A DNA stretch of 64,000 bases, taken from Paraescarpia echinospica (lineage: Eukaryota; Annelida; Polychaeta; Sabellida; Siboglinidae). The stretch lies in contig CM034531.1 in the NCBI GenBank assembly GCA_020002185.1, positions 49,471,629 to 49,535,628 on the forward strand, in the 5' to 3' direction. A program made the translations under genes and the position numbers. This document shows, one piece after another, positions 23,421-35,146 of this stretch (within the stretch, counting starts at the first letter, position 1; every line of letters begins with the position of its first letter). The notes beneath the pieces were generated by a model. It worked only from the letters and a program-made list of their open reading frames with translations. It searched no databases and was not told where the DNA came from.

Positions 23421-24448
23421 ATCGTTGCAAAAAGTTCAGGGGCTCACCAAGACAAAAAGGTTAGTCAATGTTGTCTATATATGCAATGGATTGTTAACAT
23501 GACTTGAGTCATACAGATTTGTAGCTGTTTCTCCAAGTTCCGTGTCTCTTGTTTCACTAAGAATGTCAGTTGTGCTATGCACATATTATATACTTTGCCC
23601 AGAATGCATCAGTTACCAGCATTTGCCCACAGCGTTGCAACGCATCGGAAATAATGAAAATTCTGACTACACATTTGAAACACAGCTTACAACAGTATAC
23701 CCAATTTACTATACATGCATCTAATGTTACATACTCATCAGATAGCATTGTATGAAGATAACAAATTATACCATACCATCATTATATTGATATTTACACA
23801 ATGCAACAAGACAACACCAGATATGGGAGAAATGTGGCCAGAATAACCTTCCGACATTTATTTATTATTCACCAGATAATTGGATGTGTTATTAGCTAAA
23901 ACACAATACCATCAAATGTGGGCCATTTGAGGTATTAAACATTGCCCCATTTATTTTACCTATACATTCTAAAAACAAGGCCCACATTATAGAATACCAT
24001 ATTTAAATTATGGTAATACACCAGAACTATTAAAAAGACGCCTCCCAGACATTTAGACGATTAAAACTACTAACTATTACCACATCCTAGAGAGAGGTGG
24101 GGCCATTCCGCCACCCCGTTTATTAATCGTACTTTAAGTACAGCCCTAAAAACCCTGCGTACACTTGTAGGAGAAAAAAGCCTTAAGGCAAAACCTCGTG
24201 TACCATTTAGAAACAGGGAAAAGCGTCAGCAAAGCTAAAATTATCACATGTGCGTGTTGTGAAAATCCCACACTTATAACTAGTCTCATGGCAGGAGGGG
24301 AGGGAGGTGGAGTCAAAACTGATACGATATTCGATAACCAAATGAACACGAGGAATTTCAAATGTGGCCGCTGCTGGAGCCGCAGTGGCCTTTTATGCCC
24401 TGACTGGTCGGACTAGTTTTTACTGTACCACTACACTAAAGCAAGGGA

Positions 24449-24532
24449 AGGCCGGTACGCCTCCCGGCTATTGGACTCTGACCTGGGCGGGACGGCCGGT
24501 ACGCCTTCAGGCTATTGGACTCTGACCTGGTC
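24449..24532. repeat. ~43-bp GC-rich tandem duplication
   Basis: The unit ggccggtacgcc ... ggctattggactctgacctg occurs twice in a row within an otherwise AT-rich region. Confidence 0.8.
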
Positions 24533-25471
24533 AAGGTACAGTGTCAGCTTGTTTACCCAGCCTGCAGGCTGGCTCTAGGACTTTAGTGTTGCCTTGGTTG
24601 CCTCGCGTATAACTTATTATGCAATATAATCGCATAAATCCATTTATATTTACGTATGCTTAATTTATATTTTTAAAGAGTATTCTCGTATATTTCCTCA
24701 AAATAGCTCAAATCATATTAAAATCTCAAAGGAGAAATGACAACAATATGTTTCGTGCTGACAACAACAATTAGATGAACTTGAGCATGGGATTTTATTT
24801 CTGTGTATTAGTTTCAATCATCAATGAATAATTTTATATTAACTTTAAAGGGAATAAAAACATCTATTGCTTGAATTCATGTTACATTACATCCTGCTAT
24901 CTATTTCCACGTCCACCAAGCAAAAAAAATCAAAAAAATTCAGTGAATTAGAAATTCAACATTTTATGCTGTACATCCGGACATTTTCGAATATGCATAT
25001 TTTTGGCGTGCTTTTCGGGATGCCGAGATGTGACGTCACTTATGACTCAAACTCGCATCAGGCCGACCCTTTCCATGCATTCAGAGCATGTTTACAAGTA
25101 TAGTTTTTGGGTCGAAACGAGCGTCAGAATGAGTTATTGTGCAATTTTCCGACGTAATACAAACACTAGTCATCATAGAGGAACAAGCAGTTATCTTACG
25201 GTTCCACATGAATCCAATTTTATTCAAAACAACGTATGCGAATGGGCTTACAAGTCGACTAGGTTTCGCCGAGCTTGGGCTCATTTTCCGAATAATTATA
25301 TCGAATGCAACCAGCGGGAGATAATCTACACCAATAAACATACATAGCAAACATATATAGTATCCAGCTACATAAAGTAACGTGTATAATCTCATAATAT
25401 CACTGGAATATCGATATATGAAGGAGTTGTACAATTTACCATAACAACTTAAACCAGTTAGATAGTTTCCG

Positions 25472-25560
25472 CTGGTCCCGATAGCTCAGTGGGTAGGCGC
25501 ATTGGTTACTTGTCGTTTATTTTACAATCGGGCGACGCCGGTTCAATCCTGACAGCATGC
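25472..25560 (+). other. tRNA-like sequence, left arm of foldback
   Basis: The stretch includes ggtcccgatagctcagtggg (A-box-like tagctcagtggg) and, about 45 bp later, ccggttcaatcctgacagc (B-box-like ggttcaatcc). Box order and spacing fit a polymerase III internal promoter. The T-stem and acceptor do not pair well, so it is a tRNA-derived or decayed tRNA sequence rather than a working tRNA gene. Confidence 0.6.
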
Positions 25561-26026
25561 AAACTATTGATTTTCTTTACACTTTTTTGTTTATGTTTTC
25601 ACGAAGTAATATAAACTAAATTTAGTATACTATAATGCACTGTTTGTAAATATTTTTTTATTTTTGTAGTAATTATTTATTCGCCACAAAAATTAAAATA
25701 TGGTCATTATATAACGATGTTTCAAAATTTTATTTATCCAAACAAATATAATGTAATGGATATATAATTTATTAATTGTAAATATGTTGTACAGTAATAT
25801 ATTGTAATTATATATGTGAAAAAGATTGTGATCTGTCTGGATAAATACAATTTAGAAACATCATTATATATAATGACCATATTTTCATTTGTGGCAAATA
25901 AATAATTACTACAAAAATTTAAAAAATATTTACACACAGTGCATCATAGTATACTAAATGATTTTGTTTATATTACTTCGTGAAAACATAAACAAAAAAA
26001 GTGTAAAGAAAATCAATAGTTTGCAT

Positions 26027-26115
26027 GCTGTCAGGATTGAACCGGCGTCGCCCGATTGTAAAACAAACGCCAATGAAACAACGCGTTTACCAAGTGAGCT
26101 ATCAGGGCCGGCAGA
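26027..26115 (-). other. tRNA-like sequence, right arm of foldback
   Basis: Inverse copy of the tRNA-like segment at 25472-25560. Its plus strand reads gctgtcaggattgaaccggc and, further on, gtgagctatcagggcc. It has small insertions relative to the left copy. Confidence 0.6.
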
Positions 26116-26410
26116 AATTCGCTGACTGATTTCAGTTGTTATGATAAATTGTACAACTCCTCCTTCATACATCGATATTCTAGTTATATTATGAGATTTT
26201 ACACGTTACTTTCTGTAGCTGGATACGATATATGTTTGCTATGTATGTATATCGGTGTACATTATCTCCCGTTGGTTGCATTCGATATAATTATTCTGAA
26301 AACGAGCCCAAGCTCGGCGAAACCTAGTCGACTTGTACTACAAGTTGTAGGCTCATTCGCATTCATTGTTTTGAATAAAATTTAATTCATGTGGAACCGT
26401 AAGTCGACCG

Positions 26411-26502
26411 ACATCGAACAGGTAGATGGACCTACACCATGGGTATCTCCCATTGTCAGCGTTCCAAAACCAAAGAATCCCGAAGAGATCCGATTGTGTG
26501 AA
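26411..26502 (+). mobile_element. 92-bp Ty3/gypsy reverse-transcriptase fragment
   Basis: Nearly identical to 29981-30072 within the decayed gypsy pol, encoding the same TPWVSPIVS stretch of reverse transcriptase with about two base differences. It is wedged between the foldback right end and the segmental duplicate. Confidence 0.85.
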
Positions 26503-28569
26503 TTTGGGATTCACAGGTCTCTTGGTGAATTTTACAGAAACCATTATAATGTTGGGAAAATGCAACATTTAGTCATAACCTTGGGTTGTTTCAGCACATT
26601 TGGCCATGGTGCATTGAGATGCAGGTTGGTGCAGTAGATCTATATTATCTAAATCAACAAGTTGTGGTTTCAGTCACTCATAAACCATTAGTTTGCCTCT
26701 GTCAACAATTCAGCAACTAAATTGTGTGCTTGACACCACTGATAAGTTCAGGCGTCATGTCCTAAGTCAACCCTGGTTTGTGAGTTGGTTAGTAAGAGCA
26801 AACATAAAATACTGCTTCCTATTTTTTCTGAAACAATTGTTGTGCCATTAAGATTTCTTCTTGGACTATATATAATATAGCATCAAGCCATCAACACTTT
26901 GGCACTATCTAGCAAACACAAAAATAAATTATTTTCACAATTTCAACAAAACTGACTGCATAAATTACTTTATGTGGGGTAACACCACCTACCAGCTACC
27001 ACCTTTCCACCTACATACTGTAATGAGAAAGATATACAATAAATAAACAGTCGCTGCATAGCATATATATTGAATTGAATAAATACGACATATCAGCAAA
27101 TGTGTAGGGACCAAGAACTAACATAATTAACATAACACTAATTAATAATAGTTACTGCACTAAAACCCTGTGTATATTATGGAAAGTCTGCAATGAGGAT
27201 GATATAAGCCAAAGCAAACCTTGTGTATTACTCTGAACAGGGAAAGCATCAAAAGTATTTTGTGACAATTAACCTGATTTGCGACAATTAACCTAAGTGT
27301 TTCATTGCAGTGAAAGTTCACTAGATTCCAGAATAACTTCAATAAGACACACTAGTCAAAAGTACACAATACAAACATGTGAACTAACCACCTTGTATCA
27401 ATACAGTGCAACATCTTAAATTAACCTCAATAAGACACCATCCTCAATATCTTAACCATATTAGTACACAATACTTGTGAAATGATCCAACCTCATACAA
27501 AAACAAGTCGATAGGACTAAACTGACTGAACCATGTGACAATTATTGTCAAAAGTAAGACACCAGGGTGGTGAAGCGACTGGTGGTGGGAAAGATATTTC
27601 TGACTACCGGTATCCTCGTACAAAACGTAGGGTTGTCTATTGAGTCTGGGTAGTGCAAAGCGTGTAAGTGAACGGTGGTACTTGACTTTAGTTGGTTGTA
27701 AGCATTTAGTGATGACACACAGGGAGTTGTTGGTCATCAAATTCACGTTTAATGTGTGTGAATTTCTGGACCACACTGGTGCAATATTCTTCAGGAGTGC
27801 ACTCATATGTCATGGAGGAGTGTGTAAATATTGTGGTGTTAGGTCCCCATGTCGTGTCCGTAAGTCAACATACCAGCCATCCAATGATCCAAGTGAAGTT
27901 ACATATTTGTTTTGGATTTCCAAGATTTGTCTCTATGTCGGTGTCATGTCCAATTTCACATGTAGCTAGGTAGGGACTGTTTGAAATAATGCTGATGCCA
28001 TTAACACACACACATATCCATTTCATGTTCATTTTCTTTGTTGTAGAGAGGCAAACATTTTGTTCTTGCTGAGCTTAAGTCACCACTGTCACAGGTAGGC
28101 ATAGGGAATGTAATGTCTTATGTAAGACCAGCCCAGATGTAAGGTCGCTATTTGTGCGTTAAAAGAAATTGATGGTTGTCCGTACTTATTTGTGGTTGTT
28201 CCTTTAGTCATGTAACTCTGCTGCAGTGTATGTCAATGTCATCATTGTGAAGCATCGGTTGGAGATGAGTTCCATGAAGCTAATCATTCATTAATGTGAC
28301 ACCATCCGCAGTAGTTTCAGGTGTTGACCTCAATGCCACACAGTGTTGACGATGACTAGCAGGAATACAACAACTTTTTGTTTGCTAGCAAACTCTCTTC
28401 CAAACATAAAATTAGAAGGTTCAATTACTCTTTTATGATAAAATTAATTTTGCATTCATCCATACATTACTTCAGTCTTGTAAATCTGGATCACTCTATG
28501 TCAATGTCTGCATTGTGAGTTCCATGAAGTTATACTTTAAATTATCTACCACCATCAGCCCGAAGTAGT

Positions 28570-28790
28570 TAATGAGGTGGAGGAGGGAATAGAGTTATGT
28601 GGTGGAGGGAGTAGAGTTAGTGATGTGGGGGAGAGAGTAGAGTTATGTGAAGGATGGAGTAGAGTTAGTGATGTGGAGGAGAGAGTAGAGTTATGTGGAG
28701 GAGGGAGTAGAGTTAGTGATGTGGAGGAGGGGAGTAGAGTTATGTGGAGGAGGGAGTAAAGTTTGTGATGTGGATGTGGCAGGTAGTCCA
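28570..28790. repeat. 48-bp minisatellite, about 4 copies
   Basis: About four copies of a purine-rich unit with gagttatgtggaggagggag and gagttagtgatgtggagg. A 1-bp insertion in the third unit shifts phase. Confidence 0.9.
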
Positions 28791-28931
28791 TAATTTTGAA
28801 TAATTCAATACATTCATGTGTAAATTCGAAGTTCAACACAAGATGAAACAGACAATATATCTATATATTAATAAACTTGTTGGTCTTATGCAAAGATCTG
28901 CAGAAAAAGCCCCACACACCGACCGGTTAAC

Positions 28932-29353
28932 CAGAAACTGGGTATTATCAAAACCTTACTAAAAATATACAAGAACACTGTATAATAATATTAATAATTC
29001 TTTAGCACCAATATCGGAAAACCCGAGCTCAGCGGCACAACAAATCCAAAGGATTAAGCGTTCTCATTGTCATGTACAGAGCAAAAGTCATCAACAGATG
29101 GATGGAATTGCTATGAAGCTAAGGAGAATATGCAGTATTAAAAATATAGGTTTTTAGATGATGACGAAATGAAACGATATTTCTTACTGACTTAGCACCA
29201 ATAGGGAGTAAGTTCCATAAAGTTGGTGCACCAACCGAAAAGCTCGAGTTCCAGCATCCATCTTAACTATGGGAATAAAAAGTTGTAGAACTTTCTAGCT
29301 GTTTCCAGTGCTCGGCAATGTTCTATTAACTGACTAGTCTGTATTATTTTGGT
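28932..29353. repeat. 421-bp direct repeat, left copy
   Basis: Begins cagaaactgggtattatc and ends ctgtattattttggt. Nearly identical to 32409-32829 on the same strand. The two copies flank the decayed gypsy pol. A more diverged relative of the start, including ~110 bp upstream, is at 53615-53760, so this is a dispersed repeat family. It does not begin TG and end CA, so it is not a typical LTR. Confidence 0.9.
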
Positions 29354-29454
29354 TACAATGTAATGGTCTTATGAGGTCTCATTCAACTAGTTAGGTTTTT
29401 TATGTCCCAAATTGAGAAATATTTGCCGTCCATGGGAAAGACAAAAAACCCACT

Positions 29455-32070
29455 GTCATGGTTACATTTGATGATGAGCAGTCTGCAGTCCAAATTGTTG
29501 TTGATTCTGGATGTCCGGAAAATCTTATTGATAAAGCAACATTGAGGTCATTCACTACTAAACCAAATCTGAAAGAGTCGAACATCATGCTATATCCACA
29601 CTGCACGACGAATCTGTTGGACATTGTTGGCAAGTTCAAAAGCCGCATTCACTGTGAAGGATGTACAGTAGATGCAAATGTTTTATGTTGTCAAAGGTAG
29701 TGCCACATGTCTTATGAGTGCAAAGACCGCTGAAGCATTGAATCTCGTTGCAATCAAGATCCAAGCAGTGAACAATGTTCGTGTAGTGTCATCGTCATCT
29801 CAACAAATTCTGAATGAATTTGCAGACAGATTCTCAGGAATTGGAAAGTTGAAAGACTTCAAAGTGAAACTGCATGTAGACAACGAAGTGAAAGCAGTCG
29901 TTCAACCACACCAAAGAGTTCCCTAGTCGCTGAGGAAAAAGATCAGTGCCAAGCTGCAAGAACTTGAGCAAGATGACATCATCGAACAGGTAGATGGACC
30001 TACACCATGGGTGTCTCCCATTGTCAGCGCTCCAAAACCAAAGAATCCCGAAGAGATCCGATTGTGTGTAGACATGCGAGCTGTGAACACTGCCATTCAA
30101 AGAGAATGTCAGATCATGCCAACCACCACTGAGGTGATTGCTGATATCAATAGATCAATAGATTCACAAAATTTGACGTGAATCATTGGTATCACCAGTG
30201 GGAACTTGATCCTGAAAGTACACATCTGACTACGTTTTCAACTCTTAATGGGTTGAGAAGATACAAACGCTTGAACTTTGGCATCTCATGTACGAATGAA
30301 GTCTTCCAAAATGCCATAACACAAGCTATGCAACAACTTACAGGCGTCCTCAATATCAGTGACGACATTCTGATATACGTTAACTCACAAGAACAGTCCA
30401 ATGAGAGGCTGAGAGCCACTCTTCAGCATCTGAGGGAGAAAAACCTAATATTAAATCGGAAGAAATGTGACATTGTGACAAACAAGACAGGATTCTTTGG
30501 ATACATCTTCAGTGATACAGGCATGGACCCTGACCCAAAGAAAGTACAGGACATTCTCAATGTCAAGGAACCCAAGAATGTTACTGAAGTTCGTTCATTC
30601 TTGGGAATGGTTGCATATGTTGCTCGCTTCATACCCAACATGGCAACATTGACCACTCCGGTTGCTGACAAGAAAGAAATCAGTGTGGAGATGGGAGAAA
30701 CCTCAGTCAGATGCGTTTGAGAAGCTGAAACAGTGCTTAGTGAGTGGCAGAGCAATGGCATACTTTGACATTGCAAAACACACCACGTTGGTTGTGGATG
30801 CTAGTCCCGTTGGACTAGGGGCTATGTTGGTACAAGAAGACAAAATTGTCTCATATGCAAGCAGATCTCTCACATAAGTTGAATCAAGGTATTCACAGAG
30901 CGAACGTAAAGCCCTAGCTATATTCTGGGCATGCAACCACTATCATCTCTATGTCTATGGCTGAACAATCGACGTCATAACCGATCACAAAGCATTGGAG
31001 CCAATATTCAACAAAGCAAACTCAAAACCACCACCACATATCGAGCGATGAAAAGAAACTTCAGGACTACAATGACACAGTGAAGTATTCGCCTGGTGAA
31101 AGGAATCCAGCAGACTACATGTCACGTCACCCCGTCAAAGGCAGCTCTGGGAAAGACGAAGAAACAAAGACAGAAGGGCATATGAACTTTATCACGCACA
31201 ACGCAATGCCAAGAGCAATTACAAAAGAACAAGTAGTTAATGCTACAGAGAACAACCGAACGCTTACCAACGTCATGCACGCCTTACAAGATGGTCGCTG
31301 GCATCAAATCATTGGTGATGATCCTACTGTTAAGTCACTGTACAGACTACATGATGAATTGTGTGTCCCAAGACAGTATTCTACTATGTGGCAATCGCAT
31401 TGTTGTACCTACTGATCTTCAACATCGTTGTGTGCAGTTGGCTCACCTCAGACACCAAGGCAAAAATCTGCTGTGATCCAAAGTGTGGTTCCCAGGGATT
31501 GACAAACTAGTAGAAGAGGAAGTTGGACAGTGTTTAGCATGTCAAGCCTCTACACCTAACTCGAAAAGAGAGCTACTGAAAATGAAACCAATTCCGAGTG
31601 ACAGATGGGAAAACCTGTCGATGGACTTTTGTTGACCACTCCCCACAGGAGAGTATCTAATGGTGGTGATAGATGACTTCTGTGGACCACTCCCCACAGG
31701 GGAGTATCTAATGGTGGCGATATCCAGAGGTAGAAGTCATCAGTGGTACATCAGCAAAGACATCCATATCTGGAGAAAATCTTAGCAGCTCATGGAGTTC
31801 CATCAGAAATACGCACCGATAACGGTCCAAGGTTCAGCGGTCTTGGATTTGATTAGTATGCAGAAATTAGTGGGTTCCGTCATAGAAAAGTGACTCCACT
31901 ATGGCCAGAAGCAAATGGTGAGGCGGAACGATTTATGAGGACGCTGGTGAAAACAATTCACGCTGCTGTGAGTGAACAGAAACGGTGGAAGAATGAACTG
32001 TACAAATTTCTGAGAGTGTACAGAGCTACTCCACACCAGTCCACTGGAGTGTCACCGTCCATGGCCCTCA
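29455..32070 (+). pseudogene. decayed Ty3/gypsy pol (protease, RT, RNase H, integrase)
   Basis: Domains appear in standard gypsy order. An aspartic protease motif VDSGCPENLIDKATL is at about 29500-29545, and reverse transcriptase spans about 29930-30700 with NISDDILIY as its catalytic box. RNase H follows with VVDASPVGLGAML (about 30790-30830), and then an integrase-like stretch to 32070. The frame is broken repeatedly: stops near 29925 and 30180, a shift near 30700, and stops through the integrase. The segment gaccactccccacagg ... gagtatctaatggtgg is duplicated in tandem (about 31635-31720), a further disabling event. No LTRs or gag are seen. Its sequence is unlike the minus-strand gypsy element at 38-46 kb, so it belongs to a separate lineage. 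Confidence 0.88.
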
Positions 32071-32071
32071 T

Positions 32072-32132
32072 AATAATAATTATTATTATTATTATGAGTG
32101 CCAACTAATAATAATAATAATTATTATTATTA
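32072..32132. repeat. AT trinucleotide palindromes
   Basis: Two adjacent self-complementary runs of ATA/ATT triplets (cataataata ... tattattatg and ctaataataa ... ttattattag) mark the abrupt end of the gypsy relic. Confidence 0.8.
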
Positions 32133-32229
32133 GTTTATTTAATAACAAAATGGCCACATCTTATATTTTTGGAGAGATTATTGTTTCCCTGTCAAAATGA
32201 AATATGATATGGAGCTGTTACCCGGAATA

Positions 32230-32408
32230 ACCACACACACCGCGCACACACCGCGCACACCGCACACACCGCGCACACCGCGCACACATCGCACACACCG
32301 CACACACCGCGCACACATCGCACACACCGCACACACCACACACATCGCACACACCACACACACCACACACACACCACACACACCACACACACCACACACA
32401 CCACACAC
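32230..32408. repeat. (ACACCGCGC)n compound microsatellite
   Basis: A CA-rich tract with regular CCGCGC and CATCGC interruptions, grading to pure ACACACC towards the 3' end. It lies directly against the right copy of the 421-bp repeat. Confidence 0.92.
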
Positions 32409-32829
32409 AGAAACTGGGTATTATCAAAACCTTACTAAAAATATACAAGAACACTGTATAATAATATTAATAATTCTTTAGCACCAATATCGGAAAACCC
32501 GAGCTCAGCGGCACAACAAATCCAAAGGATTAAGCGTTCTCATTGTCATGTACAGAGCAAAAGTCATCAACAGATGGATGGAATTGCTATGAAGCTAAGG
32601 AGAATATGCAGTATTAAAAATATAGGTTTTTAGATGATGACGAAATGAAACGATATTTCTTACTGACTTAGCACCAATAGGGAGTAAGTTCCATAAAGTT
32701 GGTGCACCAACCGAAAAGCTCGAGTTCCAGCATCCATCTTAACTATGGGAATAAAAAGTTGTAGAACTTTCTAGCTGTTTCCAGTGCTCGGCAATGTTCT
32801 ATTAACTGACTAGTCTGTATTATTTTGGT
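32409..32829. repeat. 421-bp direct repeat, right copy
   Basis: Nearly identical to 28932-29353, with one indel seen. Its left end joins the CA-rich microsatellite and its right end joins a LINE fragment, so neither flank matches the left copy's flanks. Confidence 0.9.
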
Positions 32830-32834
32830 ATTAT

Positions 32835-33110
32835 TTTAGAAATAAAGCAAAAGGTTAGAAATAGGTCTACAACTGTTTAGGTCTTGTTTAGACAAGGGTG
32901 TCTTCTTAAAGAACTGGACTGACATGGGCGTATTTAAAGTGATCAGGAAAAAACCCAGAGCACAGTGCTGCATTGATGATATTTGTTAGAGGTCTGAGTA
33001 ATGTACCAAGACATGCTTTTAGCAGTATAGTCGGAAATGGATCATGAGCACAAAACTTATTTGGGAGGACATAAATATTCTCCTCATTTCATCAACTGCT
33101 GCAGGTTCAA
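32835..33110 (-). pseudogene. LINE reverse-transcriptase fragment (L2/CR1-like)
   Basis: The minus strand from about 33110 downward reads like the region just before the RT palm of L2/CR1 LINEs: FEPAAVDEMRRIF, then ALGFFLITLNTP, then FFKKTPLSKQDLNSCRPISN. It is interrupted by stops. It is a fragment of a family different from the plus-strand LINE copies beside it. Confidence 0.6.
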
Positions 33111-33145
33111 ATGACACAAGTTGTTTTAATCACACAGACAATGTT

Positions 33146-35146
33146 GTCTTCCAAAATAGAGTGCATCGTAGATAAATTTGTTCCCTTCAAAAAACAAGGG
33201 AAACGGACCAGAAAGAAATACTTATCGAAAGAAGCCATTAGAAAAATTAATTATAAACAAATGATGTGGAAGTCATATAGACGTACTGGCAATGTCGAAG
33301 ACTACAACATTTATAAAGAAGCACTAAACCAAGCTACAGCTGAAATTAGAAATTCAAAGAGAAGCTATGAACATAAATTAGCTTGTAACATAAAACATGA
33401 CAGCAAGAGTTTTTATGCGTATGTTCGAAGCAAACAGAAAGTTCAGGATAAGGTCGATCCTCTAGAAGATAGTGCTGGAAATATAATATCAGAAGGATTC
33501 TTAATGGCAGAAGACCTAAATGAGTATTTTAGTTCAGTGTTTACCAGAGAAGACACTAGTTCACTGCCAGTACCAGAGGCTAAGTTCAAGGGGGCAGAAT
33601 CAGACTATTTAAGACAGTTAATTGTAACCCCAGAAATGGTAGCTAAGAAAATTAGGGCTATGAAGGATAATAAATCACCTGGAGTGGATGGTATTCCACC
33701 CAAACTACTATTGGAAATTGTAGAACAAATTAGCATACCGCTTGCAACAGTTTTCAACTTGTCATTAGAAGAGGGAGTGGTTCCTTTAGAATGGAAAGAA
33801 GCAAACATTATACCGTTATTTAAAAAGGTTCGAGAAACAAGTCAAATAATTATAGACCAGTGAGTTTAACATCGGTGATTTGTAAATTATTAGAAAGACT
33901 AATTAAAGATCACATGGTGGATTTTCTTGTTAAACATAACTTGATAAACCCATCTCAACATGGATTTCTAAAAGCGAGGTCATGCTTAACAAATATGTTA
34001 TGTTTTTTGGAAGATATCACTAAGTGGGTAGATGATGGATCACCAGTAGATATCATCTACTTAGATTTTCAAAAAGCTTTCGACAAAGTGCCACATCAGA
34101 GATTACTGCTTAAACTAAAAGCCCATGGCATAGGAAATGGTATAATTAACTGGATAGAAAAATGGCTGATTGACAGAAGACAACGGGTAGTTGTTGATGG
34201 GGAGGCTTCAAACTGGAAATCATATAAACGATTTGGACGATGATATAGCTAGCAAGGTGTTGAAATTTGCAGATGATACAAAAGTGTTTAGAAGGATTGA
34301 AAGTGATGGTGATAGACAGCATTTACAAGATGATCTTGACAGGTTGATCAAATGGTCTGAAAAGTGGCAAATGTTGTTCAATTTTGGGAAATGTAAATGC
34401 CTCCACACAGGATATGGGAACGAATATGTAGAATATACAATGGGGGGAACTGTACTAAGTACTACTGTAAAAGAAAAAGACTTAGGGCTGACAATTAGTG
34501 CTGACATGAAGGTTTCAGAGCAGTGTGGAATTGCAGCTTCAAAAGGAAATCAAATCCTTGGATTGATTAGGCGAAATATAGCATATAAAGAAAAAGAACT
34601 AATAATACCGCTGTACAAAACAATAGTTAGGCCTCATTTAGAATATTGTATACAAACGTGGAGGCCATACCGCAAGAAGGACATAGATATGCTAGAAAGA
34701 GTACAGAGGAGAGCGACTAAAATGATACAAAAACTGAGGGATCTTAGTTATTGATTTACCAACACTAGAGACCAGGAGATTGAGAGGAGATCAGATAGAA
34801 GTATTTAAAATATGGAATGGTTATGAAAATATTGATAGAAATATGTTTTTTTCAGTTAAGAAAGATAGAAAGACTAGAGGACATGAAGTTACATTAGTAA
34901 AGGAGCAGTGTAGATTAGACGTGAGAAAGTTCTCATTTTCACAAAGGACTGTGAATGAATGGAACAGATTATCTGATGATTGTGTGGGTGCTAGTAGTGT
35001 GAATATGTTTAAAAATAAAATCGACAGAAGGGCTGGATATATGTAGATAAAAGGGTTGGACTCTAGATAAGCCAAAGGGCTTCCTTGTCCACCTGCCATC
35101 TAGAGTTAATTCTCTGGATGGCAATCTTGTTAAAATCTTGTTAAAA
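33146..35146 (+). pseudogene. CR1/L2-type LINE ORF2, copy A (decayed, with 3' end)
   Basis: Covers the region before the RT (SRKSYEHKL-like stretch), the RT fingers and palm with DNKSPGVDGIPPKLL and [14 protein letters not shown], the FADDT box (near 34268), and the C-terminal tail. It ends in a 3' UTR and a short tail repeat of TTGTTAAAATC. Breaks are visible. A 1-base loss near 33826 shifts the frame. A deletion of about 50 bp at 34220 removes the GVPQG block between the palm motifs. A second deletion near 34752 removes part of the tail. The 5' end is truncated and no endonuclease remains. Copy B starts immediately at its tail. Confidence 0.88.

Larger units (their letters stand above)
25197..26404. 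mobile_element. 1.2-kb foldback (inverted repeat) element
   Basis: A left arm of ~540 bp (25197-25739) recurs inverted as a right arm of ~565 bp (25838-26404), separated by a ~98-bp AT-rich loop. Arm ends are sharp: cttacggttccacatgaat on the left and attcatgtggaaccgtaag on the right, with homology stopping immediately outside. Each arm contains a tRNA-like segment in opposite orientation. Arms differ by scattered substitutions and small indels, so the palindrome is not newly formed. There is no coding capacity. It interrupts the segmental duplicate and abuts a gypsy fragment. Confidence 0.85.
23640..28385. repeat. segmental duplication, copy 1 (partner 47000-50160)
   Basis: Three blocks match the partner in the same order and orientation: 23640-23790 with 47000-47150, 24655-24805 with 47155-47305, and 26505-28385 with 48331-50160. 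The last block is the longest and about nine bases in ten agree by eye. In this copy the blocks are separated by ~860 bp of other sequence and by a 1.2-kb foldback plus a gypsy fragment. In the partner a LINE fragment sits in the corresponding gap. The minus strand of 27690-27830 has a coding-like stretch (DTTWGPNTTIFTHSSMTYEC) broken by stops in both copies, so the duplicated block may descend from an unidentified mobile gene. Confidence 0.8.

Noticed and set aside
25472..25560. Functional tRNA gene
   Set aside because: A and B boxes are present but the T-stem and acceptor do not pair, and it occurs within inverted repeat arms. A tRNA-derived sequence is more likely.
32178..32481. Cys/Val and Thr/His repeat ORFs
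   Set aside because: Translation of a compound CA/CG microsatellite.
28932..32829. 421-bp repeats as LTRs of the gypsy relic
   Set aside because: No TG...CA ends, no primer-binding or polypurine sites next to them, and far too similar to each other given the decay of the pol between them.
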